Shown here: positions 32,538 to 40,691 of the stretch, piece after piece
Layout of the letters: each line of letters begins with the position of its first letter
Numbering within the stretch: position 1 is the stretch's first letter
NCBI GenBank assembly: GCA_015296065.1
Contig: DVDU01000096.1
Coordinates: 1 to 47,663, forward strand
Origin: Oscillatoriaceae cyanobacterium M33_DOE_052
GTDB lineage: Bacteria > Cyanobacteriota > Cyanobacteriia > Cyanobacteriales > Laspinemataceae
Direction: 5' to 3'
DNA length: 47,663 nucleotides
Made by a program: the position numbers and the translations under genes
The notes under the pieces: generated by a model
Told to the model about the DNA's origin: nothing
Seen by the model: the letters and a program-made list of their open reading frames with translations, nothing else
The model's database searches: none

Positions 32538-33467
32538 TTACTTTTTCTTAACTCCATGTTTGAGGGCTTTTTTGACGAGTTCGGGGATTTGAGAGGGACG
32601 ATCGGCTACGGGGATTTTGGCTTGTTTGAAGGCAGAAATTTTGCTTTGGGCAGTTTCGGGGTCGGCACCAGAGGGGCTGACTTTATCGGGGTTGCCCGCA
32701 GAAATTTGGGCGGCGATGAGGTTGCCCGCATGGCCGAGACGTTTGCCCTTGGGGGCGTGGCGACCGGCGACGTATGCGATGACGGGTTTATCGATCGCCT
32801 CACTGATGTACTTGGCCGCTGCTTCTTCGCTAAAGCCGCCAATTTCTCCCACTAAGACGATGACCTCAGTATGGTCATCCTCATCGAGGATTTGTAGCCA
32901 TTGGGGAAAGCTAGAACCGACGATCGCATCGCCGCCGATACCCAAGGCGATCGACTGTCCCAAACCAGCGTTAGTCAGTTCTAGGGCAATTTCATAAGTG
33001 AGAGTGCCACTGCGACCGAGAAGCCCCACGGGACCTTTAGTATAGAAATCCGCCGGATGAGTGCCTAAGAGCAGCTTACCGGGGATGATGATGCCGGGAG
33101 TACCAGGCCCAACAATCAGGGTTTCTGTGGCTTCAGCTTTGCGCACCAGACGCACCATATCCAGGGGAGGAACCCCCTCAGTGATGATGATGATTTGGCG
33201 AATCCCGGCAGCGATCGCCTCGAAAGCGCAATCGCACGCCTCAAAAGGCGCAGAAAAAATCACACTCACATCTACCTGCCCCACAGCACTGAGAGCTTGT
33301 TCGATCAAGTCAAAAACTGGGATGTCATGCAGCTTCTCACTCCCGTGCCCCGGGCTGACACCGGCAACCACATTCGTGCCGCCAGCTTTCATCCGCGCAG
33401 CGTGGATAGAACCGAGAGGTTCTGTAATGCCCTGGACCAGCACTTTGCTATCTGGCTTTAAATTCAT
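32538..33467 (-). CDS. sucD: Succinyl-CoA synthetase alpha subunit
   Basis: SucD binds CoA and carries the phosphohistidine intermediate in the conversion of succinyl-CoA to succinate plus ATP or GTP. The 309-residue protein has a Rossmann CoA-binding domain at about 1-130 (VLVQGITEPLGSIHAARMK near 9-27, NVVAGVSPGHG near 32-42), and the phosphohistidine loop KRLGHAGNLIAA with His246, the same number as in the Escherichia coli enzyme. Some positions differ from the usual pattern, including GPGTPGIIIPGKLLLG for the usual GPN.PG. It lies downstream of sucC with a 57-base gap, so the two form an operon. This supplies one step of the cyanobacterial TCA cycle. Confidence 0.93.
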   Translation of the reverse strand: MNLKPDSKVLVQGITEPLGSIHAARMKAGGTNVVAGVSPGHGSEKLHDIPVFDLIEQALSAVGQVDVSVIFSAPFEACDCAFEAIAAGIRQIIIITEGVPPLDMVRLVRKAEATETLIVGPGTPGIIIPGKLLLGTHPADFYTKGPVGLLGRSGTLTYEIALELTNAGLGQSIALGIGGDAIVGSSFPQWLQILDEDDHTEVIVLVGEIGGFSEEAAAKYISEAIDKPVIAYVAGRHAPKGKRLGHAGNLIAAQISAGNPDKVSPSGADPETAQSKISAFKQAKIPVADRPSQIPELVKKALKHGVKKK

Positions 33468-33524
33468 GCCAACACCCTAATTAGTGATTATCAAAATTGC
33501 GCTCGTTCATACTCTCTGCACCAA

Positions 33525-34925
33525 TTAAATTTTATTCGCGTAAGCGACCGCACGCGCGATCGCCTCCTCCAAGCTGTCCACCACCGGGATGTTAAGGGGT
33601 GCCAAGCTCTTTTTCGCCGGTTCTAAGTCAGTACCGCAGAGGCGGACGATCAAACTGATGCCCCCATGCCGTTGGGGTTGGGAGCTTTCAGAGAAGAGGC
33701 TGGCACTGTCACTCTCCGCCTGTCTCAGGTCGAAATTCAATGCTGGGCCTTCGCTGATTTCCCCGAAACCGTTGAGGAAGCCGTTATGGTGACTATCCCA
33801 TCCGTTTAATGGCTTCGTTACACTTGAAGCGGGCGCGATCGAACGGTCAAGGGAGCGTCCCGACTGCTGGACGCAGGCGGCAATGGCCGCCGCTACGGCA
33901 TTACAGTCAATGGCACTACCGATAATGTCGATCGCCACCGCCTTAACGCTAGCATCAGCGATCGTCAGATTCAAAGCTTGAGTCAGGCGCAGCACAAAGT
34001 CATCCGGTGTCAAGTCCCAACGAGTATCGCCGCCAATATTGGCAAAGCAAGCTGGTTTCCCACCACAGAGATAAACTAAATCCAGAGTGGCCATCGTCAA
34101 AGCCGCACCATTGCAGATAATGCCGATATTGCCATCCAGCTTAGAGAAATGAGGCGCCCCCAAACTCCCCCCCAGGCAGGAGGAAATTGATGAAACCGGC
34201 TCATTCCTGGTGGCCGTGGCGATGGCTGCCCCATCATTACCCGCCCCACTTCCCTCCACTGTGGGGATTTTCTCGGCCAATTGCAATAAATCTGGATGAC
34301 GGGCGATCGCCTCATCATTCACCGTCACTTTGCCATCGAGAGCCATCACCTCCCCACTAGGATTAATTCCCAGAGGATTGATTTCCACCAGATCCAAATC
34401 CTGCTCCACAAAAAGGCGATACATTCTCTCAATGATATCGCTCACAGAAATCACCACTTTGGAGCGCAACCCCATTTTCTGCGTCAGCCGTCGGGCGTAA
34501 AACGGGGAAAAATCCTCATCCACCACCACCCGCTGCATTTTCTCCATTGCCGACTCAGTGCTAGTACCCCCTTGGGAAGACCCTAACAGCACCGCCCGCC
34601 GCTCGGCACGATCTAGCACTACCGCCAGGTACAATTCCTGTAAAGCATTGTACTTAGCCTCGGCTAATAGCACTTGAGGATATTCACCCATAATCGACAA
34701 GTTGAAAATCCGATGTGCTGCTGCCACCGCATCAATTGTGGTGGTGACAAACTCGATTCCCCCCGCCTTGCCTCGGCCCCCTGCCCGCACTTGGGACTTT
34801 AGCACCACGGGATAAGGAATCTTCAACCCCTTGAGGTCAGATGGCCGGTCAATCCTTTGGGAAGGTAGCACCGGAATTCCCATATCCCGAAATAGTTCTT
34901 TAGCTTGATACTCTAGTAAATCCAT
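33525..34925 (-). CDS. sucC: Succinyl-CoA synthetase beta subunit, with extra inserts
   Basis: SucC binds nucleotide and succinate and pairs with SucD. The protein begins MDLLEYQAKELFRDMGIPVL, the standard start, which favours ATG 34925 over TTG 34934. The ATP-grasp domain has KSQVRAGGRGKAGG near 44-57 and LDLVEINPLGINPSGEVMAL near 177-196. The CoA-ligase domain has LDGNIGIICNGAALTMATLD near 263 and NIGGDTRW near 297. Its 466 residues exceed the usual 390-400. The excess lies in two low-complexity segments, about 219-258 (GSGAGNDGAAIATATRNEPV onward) and about 353-420 (NGWDSHHNGFLNGFGEISEG onward), between conserved blocks. It may therefore be altered in assembly. It is the first gene of the operon with sucD. 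Confidence 0.92.
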   Translation of the reverse strand: MDLLEYQAKELFRDMGIPVLPSQRIDRPSDLKGLKIPYPVVLKSQVRAGGRGKAGGIEFVTTTIDAVAAAHRIFNLSIMGEYPQVLLAEAKYNALQELYLAVVLDRAERRAVLLGSSQGGTSTESAMEKMQRVVVDEDFSPFYARRLTQKMGLRSKVVISVSDIIERMYRLFVEQDLDLVEINPLGINPSGEVMALDGKVTVNDEAIARHPDLLQLAEKIPTVEGSGAGNDGAAIATATRNEPVSSISSCLGGSLGAPHFSKLDGNIGIICNGAALTMATLDLVYLCGGKPACFANIGGDTRWDLTPDDFVLRLTQALNLTIADASVKAVAIDIIGSAIDCNAVAAAIAACVQQSGRSLDRSIAPASSVTKPLNGWDSHHNGFLNGFGEISEGPALNFDLRQAESDSASLFSESSQPQRHGGISLIVRLCGTDLEPAKKSLAPLNIPVVDSLEEAIARAVAYANKI

Positions 34926-35360
34926 AAAATTCAATTATGTAGGGCGCCCTGACACGCCGTCATAGCGGGCAAGCGCGTATATTTTCCTTTATAGCCGGTT
35001 TTCGTGGGGTGATGAGTCAACGATGGTAACAAGTTCCTGGTCTAATGTCCTTAGTCCAATGTCCTTAGTCCAATGTCCCTTGTCCCCAAGTCCGCTTGAG
35101 GGTAGCCCAGCTTTGCTGCCCCTACAGTAGGGGCAATTCGCGAATCGCCCCTACTTGTTTTTGCTCATTTGTATGAATAAAGAAAGGAAAAATGACCAAG
35201 GACTTTGGAAAAATGGGTGATGGGTATCACCCCTTATGAAAAGAAATAGAATATATTGTGATCCAAATCAGAGGCACGATCGTCCCACTATTCATCTCAA
35301 AGAATAGGTAGGCGCCGCCAGCGCCGCAACGCTACTTTTACAACACTCGCCCCCAAGCCT
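34926..35360. repeat. Gene-free gap with heptamers and a palindrome
   Basis: Heptamer-like GTCCTTAGTCCAAT units run at about 35045-35090. GTAGGGGC (35127-35134) pairs with GCCCCTAC (35147-35154) around AATTCGCGAATC. Both are dispersed repeats. The sucC promoter must lie within the first 100 bases on the minus strand. I see no gene. Confidence 0.6.
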
Positions 35361-37187
35361 ATGAACCCACCAGTGCTATTCAATATCCACTCCCTAGAGC
35401 GGGAATTACACGAACATTGGGCCGCGCAACTGCCCCCAGAGGCGAGCGTCCTGGTGCGTTGTGCCCTCAAAGACTCCCATTTAATGGTTTTGGCAGAACA
35501 CCCCATTAGCCTCAAACCTGACCTGGCAGAAACTTTTCAAGCCCTCAAGGAAATTACCCTGGCCCTAGCCCCCAAGTCGATCGCCGAACTGCGCATCTAC
35601 TTGCGCTTTATCGGTCAAAAACAGCCCTACGCCCATCACACCTTTAGAAATCCTCAACCCCTAGGAGTAGGAGCATTGCCCCCAGAGCTGGCCTGGTTGT
35701 CGCTGCCCCAAGAAGAGCATGTGGAGGAGGCCGATAACTGGTCGTCGGCGCCAGCCGAGTCAATCCCCGTCCTCCCTGGTGCTGGGAATACAAGTAACTC
35801 TAAGTGGGGCTGGCATTGGCCGGTAGGGGGGGATGGTGGTTCATCCCTACTGGCGAATCACTGGCATTCCCTGACCGCAGATTGGGCGCAGAAGAAGCCC
35901 AAATTTTCCTGGAATCCCCGCTTAGCCGTCTATATTTTACCTGCTTTTGTGATGGCAGCTTTAGTCATGTGGGTGTTGAAAAGTCCTTGCACGATCGGCA
36001 AGTGCGACCCGATCGCCAGCGCCACCCGACTCAACGCCAGTGCCACCAGAACTATAGGCAGCGCCCAGTATCCGCAACAATTACTCAGTGCCAAACAGGA
36101 GCTAGACACAGCAGTTAAAGAGCTAAAAACCGTGCCCTTTTGGTCGAAGTATGCCTCTGATGCTAGCTCTATGCGTCGCTCCTATGAAAAAGAAGCTGAA
36201 TATGTCTCACTCGTGCTGCAGGCAATGGATCTGGGCTGGCAAGCAGCGGCAAATGGCAAAAATCCGCCCCTAGCGATCGCTGGTTGGGAGGAAATTCAAA
36301 GCACCTGGACGAAGGCAACCACGATCCTGCGCACCATCCCCGCCGAAGCCACGATCTATCCCTTCGCCCAGCAAAAATTGCAGCAGTATCGGGGTAACTT
36401 GATGGGCATCAACCGGCGTCTGGATATGGAAGCCGCCGCCACCAAACATATGGAGGAGGCCAAGTCTCTGGCACGAGTAGCCGCCGCCCGCGCTGGCGCT
36501 ACCGGCTCTATTTCTGGTTGGGAGGAAGTACAGCTGCAATGGCAACAAGCTCTGAATCTGCTGGCTCTGGTTCCCTCCCAGTCGATCGCCGCCCGAGAAG
36601 CTCTGCAGTTACGCCAAGACTATCGCACCCAGTTAACTGCTGCCACCGAGCGGAAAATCCAAGAAGAACTAGCCGCCGACCACTTCCAAGAGGCTGTGAG
36701 TTGGGCACAAGAAGCCGAAGCCGCCGCTATGCAAAACCAATGGAAAAAAGCCCAAGATGCTTGGCGGGAAGCCATCAACTACGCGAAGAAAGTCCCCGCC
36801 AGCACTTTCTACTACCCTAAAGCCCAAAGCGATATCAAAACCTATACCAAATCCCTCACCCAAGCCCAAGCCGAACTCAAAATCGCCCTCAAGCTGCAAG
36901 CGGCTGGCAACAGCCTCAAAAAAGTCTGCTCGGGTTCTCCCAAAGTTTGCGCTTACACCCTCAGCAAAGATGCGATCAGTGTTTGGCTCACCCCTGAGTA
37001 TGTGCGCAAAGTCCGCAGTACCGCGATCGTCGCCAGCACTAACGGCAACTACAAAGCCCTCGTCGGAGTCGAAAGCCACGTGCAAATCCTCCGCCAAGCT
37101 CTGGAAACTATCAGTAATAATGCTGGCATTCCCCTGGTTCTCTACGACCACTATGGCGCCCCGATCGGTCGTCATTCCCCCAGTTAA
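35361..37187 (+). CDS. Membrane-anchored protein with helical repeats, 608 residues
   Basis: No known family is recognised. Residues about 1-95 form a soluble alpha/beta domain (LFNIHSLERELHEHWAAQLP, FQALKEITLALAPKSIAELR). A linker follows, and one transmembrane segment at about 187-206 (LAVYILPAFVMAALVMWVL). The region after it contains three related helical repeats beginning near residues 307, 386 and 459, marked by GWEEIQSTWTKATTIL, GWEEVQLQWQQALNLL and QWKKAQDAWREAINYAKK, each followed by a VP or IP turn and a second helix. The C-terminal 100 residues form a separate domain with CSGSPKVCAYTLSKDAISVW and VASTNGNYKALVGVESHVQI. The repeat region probably projects into the periplasm. The CTIGKC and CSGSPKVC cysteines could form disulfides there. 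Confidence 0.7.
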   Translation: MNPPVLFNIHSLERELHEHWAAQLPPEASVLVRCALKDSHLMVLAEHPISLKPDLAETFQALKEITLALAPKSIAELRIYLRFIGQKQPYAHHTFRNPQPLGVGALPPELAWLSLPQEEHVEEADNWSSAPAESIPVLPGAGNTSNSKWGWHWPVGGDGGSSLLANHWHSLTADWAQKKPKFSWNPRLAVYILPAFVMAALVMWVLKSPCTIGKCDPIASATRLNASATRTIGSAQYPQQLLSAKQELDTAVKELKTVPFWSKYASDASSMRRSYEKEAEYVSLVLQAMDLGWQAAANGKNPPLAIAGWEEIQSTWTKATTILRTIPAEATIYPFAQQKLQQYRGNLMGINRRLDMEAAATKHMEEAKSLARVAAARAGATGSISGWEEVQLQWQQALNLLALVPSQSIAAREALQLRQDYRTQLTAATERKIQEELAADHFQEAVSWAQEAEAAAMQNQWKKAQDAWREAINYAKKVPASTFYYPKAQSDIKTYTKSLTQAQAELKIALKLQAAGNSLKKVCSGSPKVCAYTLSKDAISVWLTPEYVRKVRSTAIVASTNGNYKALVGVESHVQILRQALETISNNAGIPLVLYDHYGAPIGRHSPS

Positions 37188-37197
37188 ATGCAGGTTT

Positions 37198-37460
37198 GTA
37201 GTAGGGCTTTAGCCCTCATAGGTTCGTAGTAGGGCTTTAGCCCTCATAGGTTCGTAGTAGGGCTTTAGCCCTCATAGGTTCGTAGTAGGGCTTTAGCCCT
37301 CATAGGTTCGTAGTAGGACTTTAGCCCTCATAGGTTCGTAGTAGGGCTTTAGCCCTCATAGGTTCGTAGTTGGGCTTTAGCCCAAAAAAATCTAAGTTTA
37401 AGAGGGCTGAAGCCCAACTACAAACTGAAGAAAGAGGGCTAAAGCCCTACTACGAACTTA
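37198..37460. repeat. 28-bp tandem repeat array with inverted copies
   Basis: Seven direct copies of a 28-base unit start at 37198, 37226, 37254, 37282, 37310, 37338 and 37366. Each contains the palindrome AGGGCTTTAGCCCT and ends CATAGGTTC; the fifth has one substitution and the seventh diverges. After 37402 two copies follow in inverse orientation, ending near 37460. There are no unique spacers, so it is not a CRISPR array. It lies between the repeat-protein stop and the fetB stop and could act as a bidirectional transcription barrier. Confidence 0.9.
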
Positions 37461-37472
37461 TTTACAAACTGA

Positions 37473-38246
37473 TTAAAACTCTCTGAGTTGGGCATAGCGA
37501 TTGAAAAATTGCTGGCACAAACCCCATGTCACCAATAAACCGGTGATTAAAGTGGTTAAAGCCAACATAAACATGATTAATATTTGGTAAGCCGCCGCAT
37601 TCAGCGGGTTAACGCCAGTGAGCATCTGACCAGTGATTATGCCGGGTAAAGTGACAATTCCCACCACCATCATGGCGTTTAATGTGGGAATCATCCCCGC
37701 TTTGATGGCATCCCGGCGATATTGCTTGACTGCTTGCTCTGGGGTCGCTCCTAGGCAGAGGTGGGTTTCGATTTCCTGCTTACTGTTTTTAATGGTAGTG
37801 GCGAGACGTTCTCCCGCGATCGCCGCCGCATTCATCCCATTTCCCAGCACTATCCCCGTCAAAGGAATCATATACTGTGGTGAATATAACGCCTCGGGAC
37901 TGCGCAACACCAGCAAATTCACATAAGCCATCGTCAAGGAAAGTGCTGTCAAAATTGACCCCCACACCATCAACAGCACCCCAGGAATCTCTTTACCAAT
38001 GCGGTTGCGCGCCACCACCGCCGCGATCGTCAGCATCACCATCACCACCGCCAAAACCGCCGCCGGATGTCGCCACTGAAACACCACCTCGAGCAAGCTT
38101 CCTACCACCAGCAACTGCACCACCGTGCGCACTGTCGCCATCGCCAGTTGCCCCTCCAACCCCAACCCTTGCCACCAAGACACCCCCACGGCAATTACCA
38201 TCATCCCCAGCGCTAACCCCAAATCAATAAAATCTAGTTCAATCAT
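37473..38246 (-). CDS. fetB: ABC transporter permease of the FetB/YbbM (UPF0014) family
   Basis: FetB is the membrane half of an iron-export ABC transporter in Escherichia coli. The 257-residue protein has about six or seven hydrophobic segments (for example LGLALGMMVIAVGVSWWQGL near 8-27 and AAVLAVVMVMLTIAAVVARN near 64-83) and the family motif LTGIVLGNGMNAAAIAGERL near 130-149, followed by CLGATPEQAVKQYRRDAIKAG (CLGATPEQA). The longer frame from 38336 has an N-terminus made of repeated IINYQLS heptapeptides translated from a heptamer array, so ATG 38246 (MIELDFIDLGLALG) is chosen. The ATPase partner FetA is not adjacent. Metal specificity is inferred from the family only. Confidence 0.9.
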   Translation of the reverse strand: MIELDFIDLGLALGMMVIAVGVSWWQGLGLEGQLAMATVRTVVQLLVVGSLLEVVFQWRHPAAVLAVVMVMLTIAAVVARNRIGKEIPGVLLMVWGSILTALSLTMAYVNLLVLRSPEALYSPQYMIPLTGIVLGNGMNAAAIAGERLATTIKNSKQEIETHLCLGATPEQAVKQYRRDAIKAGMIPTLNAMMVVGIVTLPGIITGQMLTGVNPLNAAAYQILIMFMLALTTLITGLLVTWGLCQQFFNRYAQLREF

Positions 38247-38362
38247 TGATAATTGATAATTGATAATTGATAATTGATAATTGATAATTGATAATTGATA
38301 ATTGATAATTGATATCCATGAATTATTAATTATCAATTGTTAATTATCAATTGTTAATTGTT
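38246..38362. repeat. TTGATAA heptamer array covering the fetB start and the methyltransferase stop
   Basis: Nine or so TTGATAA units run from 38246 to about 38314, then an AATTATCAATTGTTA-type inverted stretch to 38362. The last residues of the methyltransferase (TINN) and its TGA stop (38347-38349) are written in this repeat. The array is open on the strand read by fetB and gives IINYQLS repeats, but contains stops in every frame on the other strand. Confidence 0.9.
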
Positions 38363-39291
38363 ATTTTATCACATAAATTGGCGGATATTTCTATCAAGAT
38401 TGCTCGCCTACCCAACATTTTAGCCGCTTGCCCAACAACACCCGAACCGGCAAAACAGTCCAACACCACATCATCAGGATAAGAGCTGACTTTAATCATA
38501 TGCAGCATCATTTCTAGGGGTTTCTCCGCTGGATGCTTACCGGGATAAGGTTTGACACTGGGGAAATCCCAAACATCAGTGTAAGGAATATCAGCTCTCG
38601 CGAAAAAAGGTCTAATGATTTGTTGATACTCAGGTAATTCGGGAATGTCCGGGCTAAATTCTGCCAGCACCGCTTTTAGTTTAGCATACTGCTCGCGAGT
38701 GGGAATATTTCTCCCGGTTTCCCAATTGGATACTGCCCCTCCGTGATTGACTTTTCCATATTCGCCAATAGCAGCGGTTAATTCAATGGTGGACATTCCC
38801 GCTGCTAAGCGGGTTTTTCTGAGCAGCGAGCCAAAGGGAGATTGTTTAGAGTTATCTGGGCAAGCAGATTCAGCAAAAATTATCCTTTCTGAATGCAGAT
38901 ACCAGCTTCGCAAACTTTCTTTTTTCGTTTTTTGTTTCCAGCCATCATATCCGGGCTCGTTGGGTTTCGTCCAAGTGATAGAACCCAAAATATTAAATTT
39001 TTTTCCTAATAAAACTTCTACCCTAGCCGCCATTTTGGGAGAAGCAAAACAATATAAAGAGCCGTTGGGCGCTAATAACCGCTGCCATTGTTGTGATATT
39101 ATATCCAACCATTCCAGATAATCAGCATCGGTTTTAAAATCTTTGTCACCGGTAATATTAGATTTTTTGGTGGTATGATAGGGCGGGTCAGTGATAATCA
39201 GATTAACTGAAGCGTCTGGAAGAGTTTGCATTACTTCCAGGCAGTGGCCTTGCCAAACAGTAATTTCCGGTGTTTGTAAGTAAAGATTCAT
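38347..39291 (-). CDS. DNA methyltransferase (N4/N6, beta class) with inserted XRE-type HTH domain
   Basis: The 314-residue protein is an amino-methyltransferase. It has the catalytic motif DPPY at residues 35-38 near the N-terminus and the AdoMet motif LDCFAGSGVVGQAAKMLGRR near 277-296 at the C-terminus, the beta-class order. The expected TRD region is replaced or enlarged by a helix-turn-helix domain of XRE type at about 154-212 (FGSLLRKTRLAAGMSTIELT, GAVSNWETGRNIPTREQYAK). No restriction endonuclease is adjacent, so it is an orphan. The DegT gene is divergent, 28 bases away. Its last residues and stop are written in repeat DNA. The target site cannot be predicted. N4-cytosine or N6-adenine specificity is equally possible. 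Confidence 0.9.
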   Translation of the reverse strand: MNLYLQTPEITVWQGHCLEVMQTLPDASVNLIITDPPYHTTKKSNITGDKDFKTDADYLEWLDIISQQWQRLLAPNGSLYCFASPKMAARVEVLLGKKFNILGSITWTKPNEPGYDGWKQKTKKESLRSWYLHSERIIFAESACPDNSKQSPFGSLLRKTRLAAGMSTIELTAAIGEYGKVNHGGAVSNWETGRNIPTREQYAKLKAVLAEFSPDIPELPEYQQIIRPFFARADIPYTDVWDFPSVKPYPGKHPAEKPLEMMLHMIKVSSYPDDVVLDCFAGSGVVGQAAKMLGRRAILIEISANLCDKITINN

Positions 39292-39319
39292 GGTAATCTG
39301 GATGGATGGCTGCTGACAA

Positions 39320-40480
39320 ATGACAAACGTGAATCAAATTCCTCCCCTCGACCTAGGGTTACAATACCAAAGCATTGCCGCTGAAGTGGAAGCGGCGGTT
39401 AGAGACGTGATGGCTTCGGGCCGCTACATCGGCGGTAAGGCGGTAGAGGCATTCGAGGCCCAGTTTGCTGCTTATACTGGCACCTCGGAATGTGTCGCTT
39501 GCGCTTCTGGGACTGATGCGCTGTATCTGGCTCTGCGCGCCTTGAATGTGGGACCAGGAGATGAGGCGATCGCGCCATCATTTACCTTTATGGCCACTGC
39601 CGAAGCCATCAGCCTTGTGGGCGCCACCCCAGTATTTGTGGATATCGAGGCAGATAGTTTTAATCTCGACGTATCCCAAATTGAGGCAGCCATTACCCCG
39701 AAAACTAAAGCCATTATCGTCGTTCACCTCTTCGGTCAGGCGGCGGATATGACCCGGTTAATGGCGATCGCCGCCACCCACGGTTTAGCCGTTATCGAAG
39801 ACTGCGCCCAAGCCACTGGCGCCCTTTGGGACGGCAAAAAGGTGGGCAGTATCGGGCAAATTGGTTGTTTTAGCTTTTTCCCCACCAAAAATCTCGGCGC
39901 CTTTGGCGATGGCGGCGCTGTCACCACCAACGATGCCCACCTCGCCGCCCAAATCCGGGTCCTCAAAGACCACGGCGCCACCCAGCGTTATTATCACGAA
40001 TTTGTCGGCATCAACAGCCGCCTGGATGCCATACAAGCCGCCATTTTGCAAGTCAAGTTGCGCCATTTGGATGCTTGGAACACTTCGAGGCGGCAAGTAG
40101 CGGCGGTTTATCACCAATTACTGCAACCGGTGGCGGGAGTTATTCCCCCTAGGGAAACTCCAGGCGGAGTATCAGTGTGGAATCAATACACAATTCGGCT
40201 GCAATGTCAAGACCAAAATCAAGATAATGGCCAATTTCGCGATCGCATCCGCCACTATCTCCAAGCCTCCGGCGTCAGTTCTACTGTATATTATCCTCTG
40301 CCTCTACACCAGCAACCGGTTTACCGCCATCTGGGTTATGCCTCTGGCAGTCACAAGGTGGCTGAGCAAGTCGCCCAGGAGGTTCTCTCTTTGCCTATGT
40401 ACCCAGAACTATCCCCAGAGCAGCAGCAGAAAGTGGTTGGGGAATTACAACAGATCCTGGTAGGGGCAGAGCATCATTAG
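39320..40480 (+). CDS. DegT/DnrJ/EryC1/StrS family sugar aminotransferase
   Basis: This PLP-dependent enzyme transfers an amino group to a nucleotide-linked keto-sugar, usually for cell-surface polysaccharides. The 386-residue protein has the usual features: [20 protein letters not shown] near 32, [20 protein letters not shown] near 62, [20 protein letters not shown] near 155 and the Schiff-base Lys190 in [36 protein letters not shown] and the C-terminal [17 protein letters not shown] complete the substrate side. The specific sugar cannot be read. The nearest sugar enzymes are the glycosyltransferases about 4 kb away, so a link to them is only possible. ATG 39320 is the only sensible start. 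Confidence 0.93.
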   Translation: MTNVNQIPPLDLGLQYQSIAAEVEAAVRDVMASGRYIGGKAVEAFEAQFAAYTGTSECVACASGTDALYLALRALNVGPGDEAIAPSFTFMATAEAISLVGATPVFVDIEADSFNLDVSQIEAAITPKTKAIIVVHLFGQAADMTRLMAIAATHGLAVIEDCAQATGALWDGKKVGSIGQIGCFSFFPTKNLGAFGDGGAVTTNDAHLAAQIRVLKDHGATQRYYHEFVGINSRLDAIQAAILQVKLRHLDAWNTSRRQVAAVYHQLLQPVAGVIPPRETPGGVSVWNQYTIRLQCQDQNQDNGQFRDRIRHYLQASGVSSTVYYPLPLHQQPVYRHLGYASGSHKVAEQVAQEVLSLPMYPELSPEQQQKVVGELQQILVGAEHH

Positions 40481-40542
40481 GCGATCGGTTTTCACAGCAA
40501 GATTGATGACGCCATGCCCCTCCGGTGGCATGACCTGGACCT

Positions 40543-40563
40543 GGACACGGCAATGCCGTGTCC
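40543..40563. terminator. Hairpin after the aminotransferase gene
   Basis: GGACACGGCA (40543-40552) pairs with TGCCGTGTCC (40554-40563), a near-perfect palindrome. It lies about 60 bases past the stop and may terminate the transcript or be another REP-like repeat. The similar GGGGACACG hairpin near 32472 favours a repeat. Confidence 0.4.
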
Positions 40564-40597
40564 CTCCGGTGACATCACCTCAACCAGCCAAGAAATG

Positions 40598-40628
40598 TTG
40601 AGTAATTTTAACTTTTATGTAGTATAGT
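40598..40628 (+). promoter_or_regulatory. Putative promoter of the ABC1 kinase gene
   Basis: TTGAGT (40598-40603) and TATAGT (40623-40628) are separated by 19 bases and lie 64 bases before the start codon. The spacing is slightly long. The TTGAGTAATT at 40598 is repeated at 40665, closer to the start, which may be coincidence. Confidence 0.35.
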
Positions 40629-40691
40629 AAACTCGTCAAGATAAAAAAAACCAATAAAAGTCAATCTTGAGTAATTAGAGGTATTGATCGC

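Noticed and set aside
32508-33480. Plus-strand frames opposite sucD
   Set aside because: Antisense to a well-conserved gene whose catalytic residues are all in place.
37198-37460. Possible CRISPR array
   Set aside because: The 28-base units are directly adjacent with no unique spacers, some units are inverted and no cas genes are nearby.
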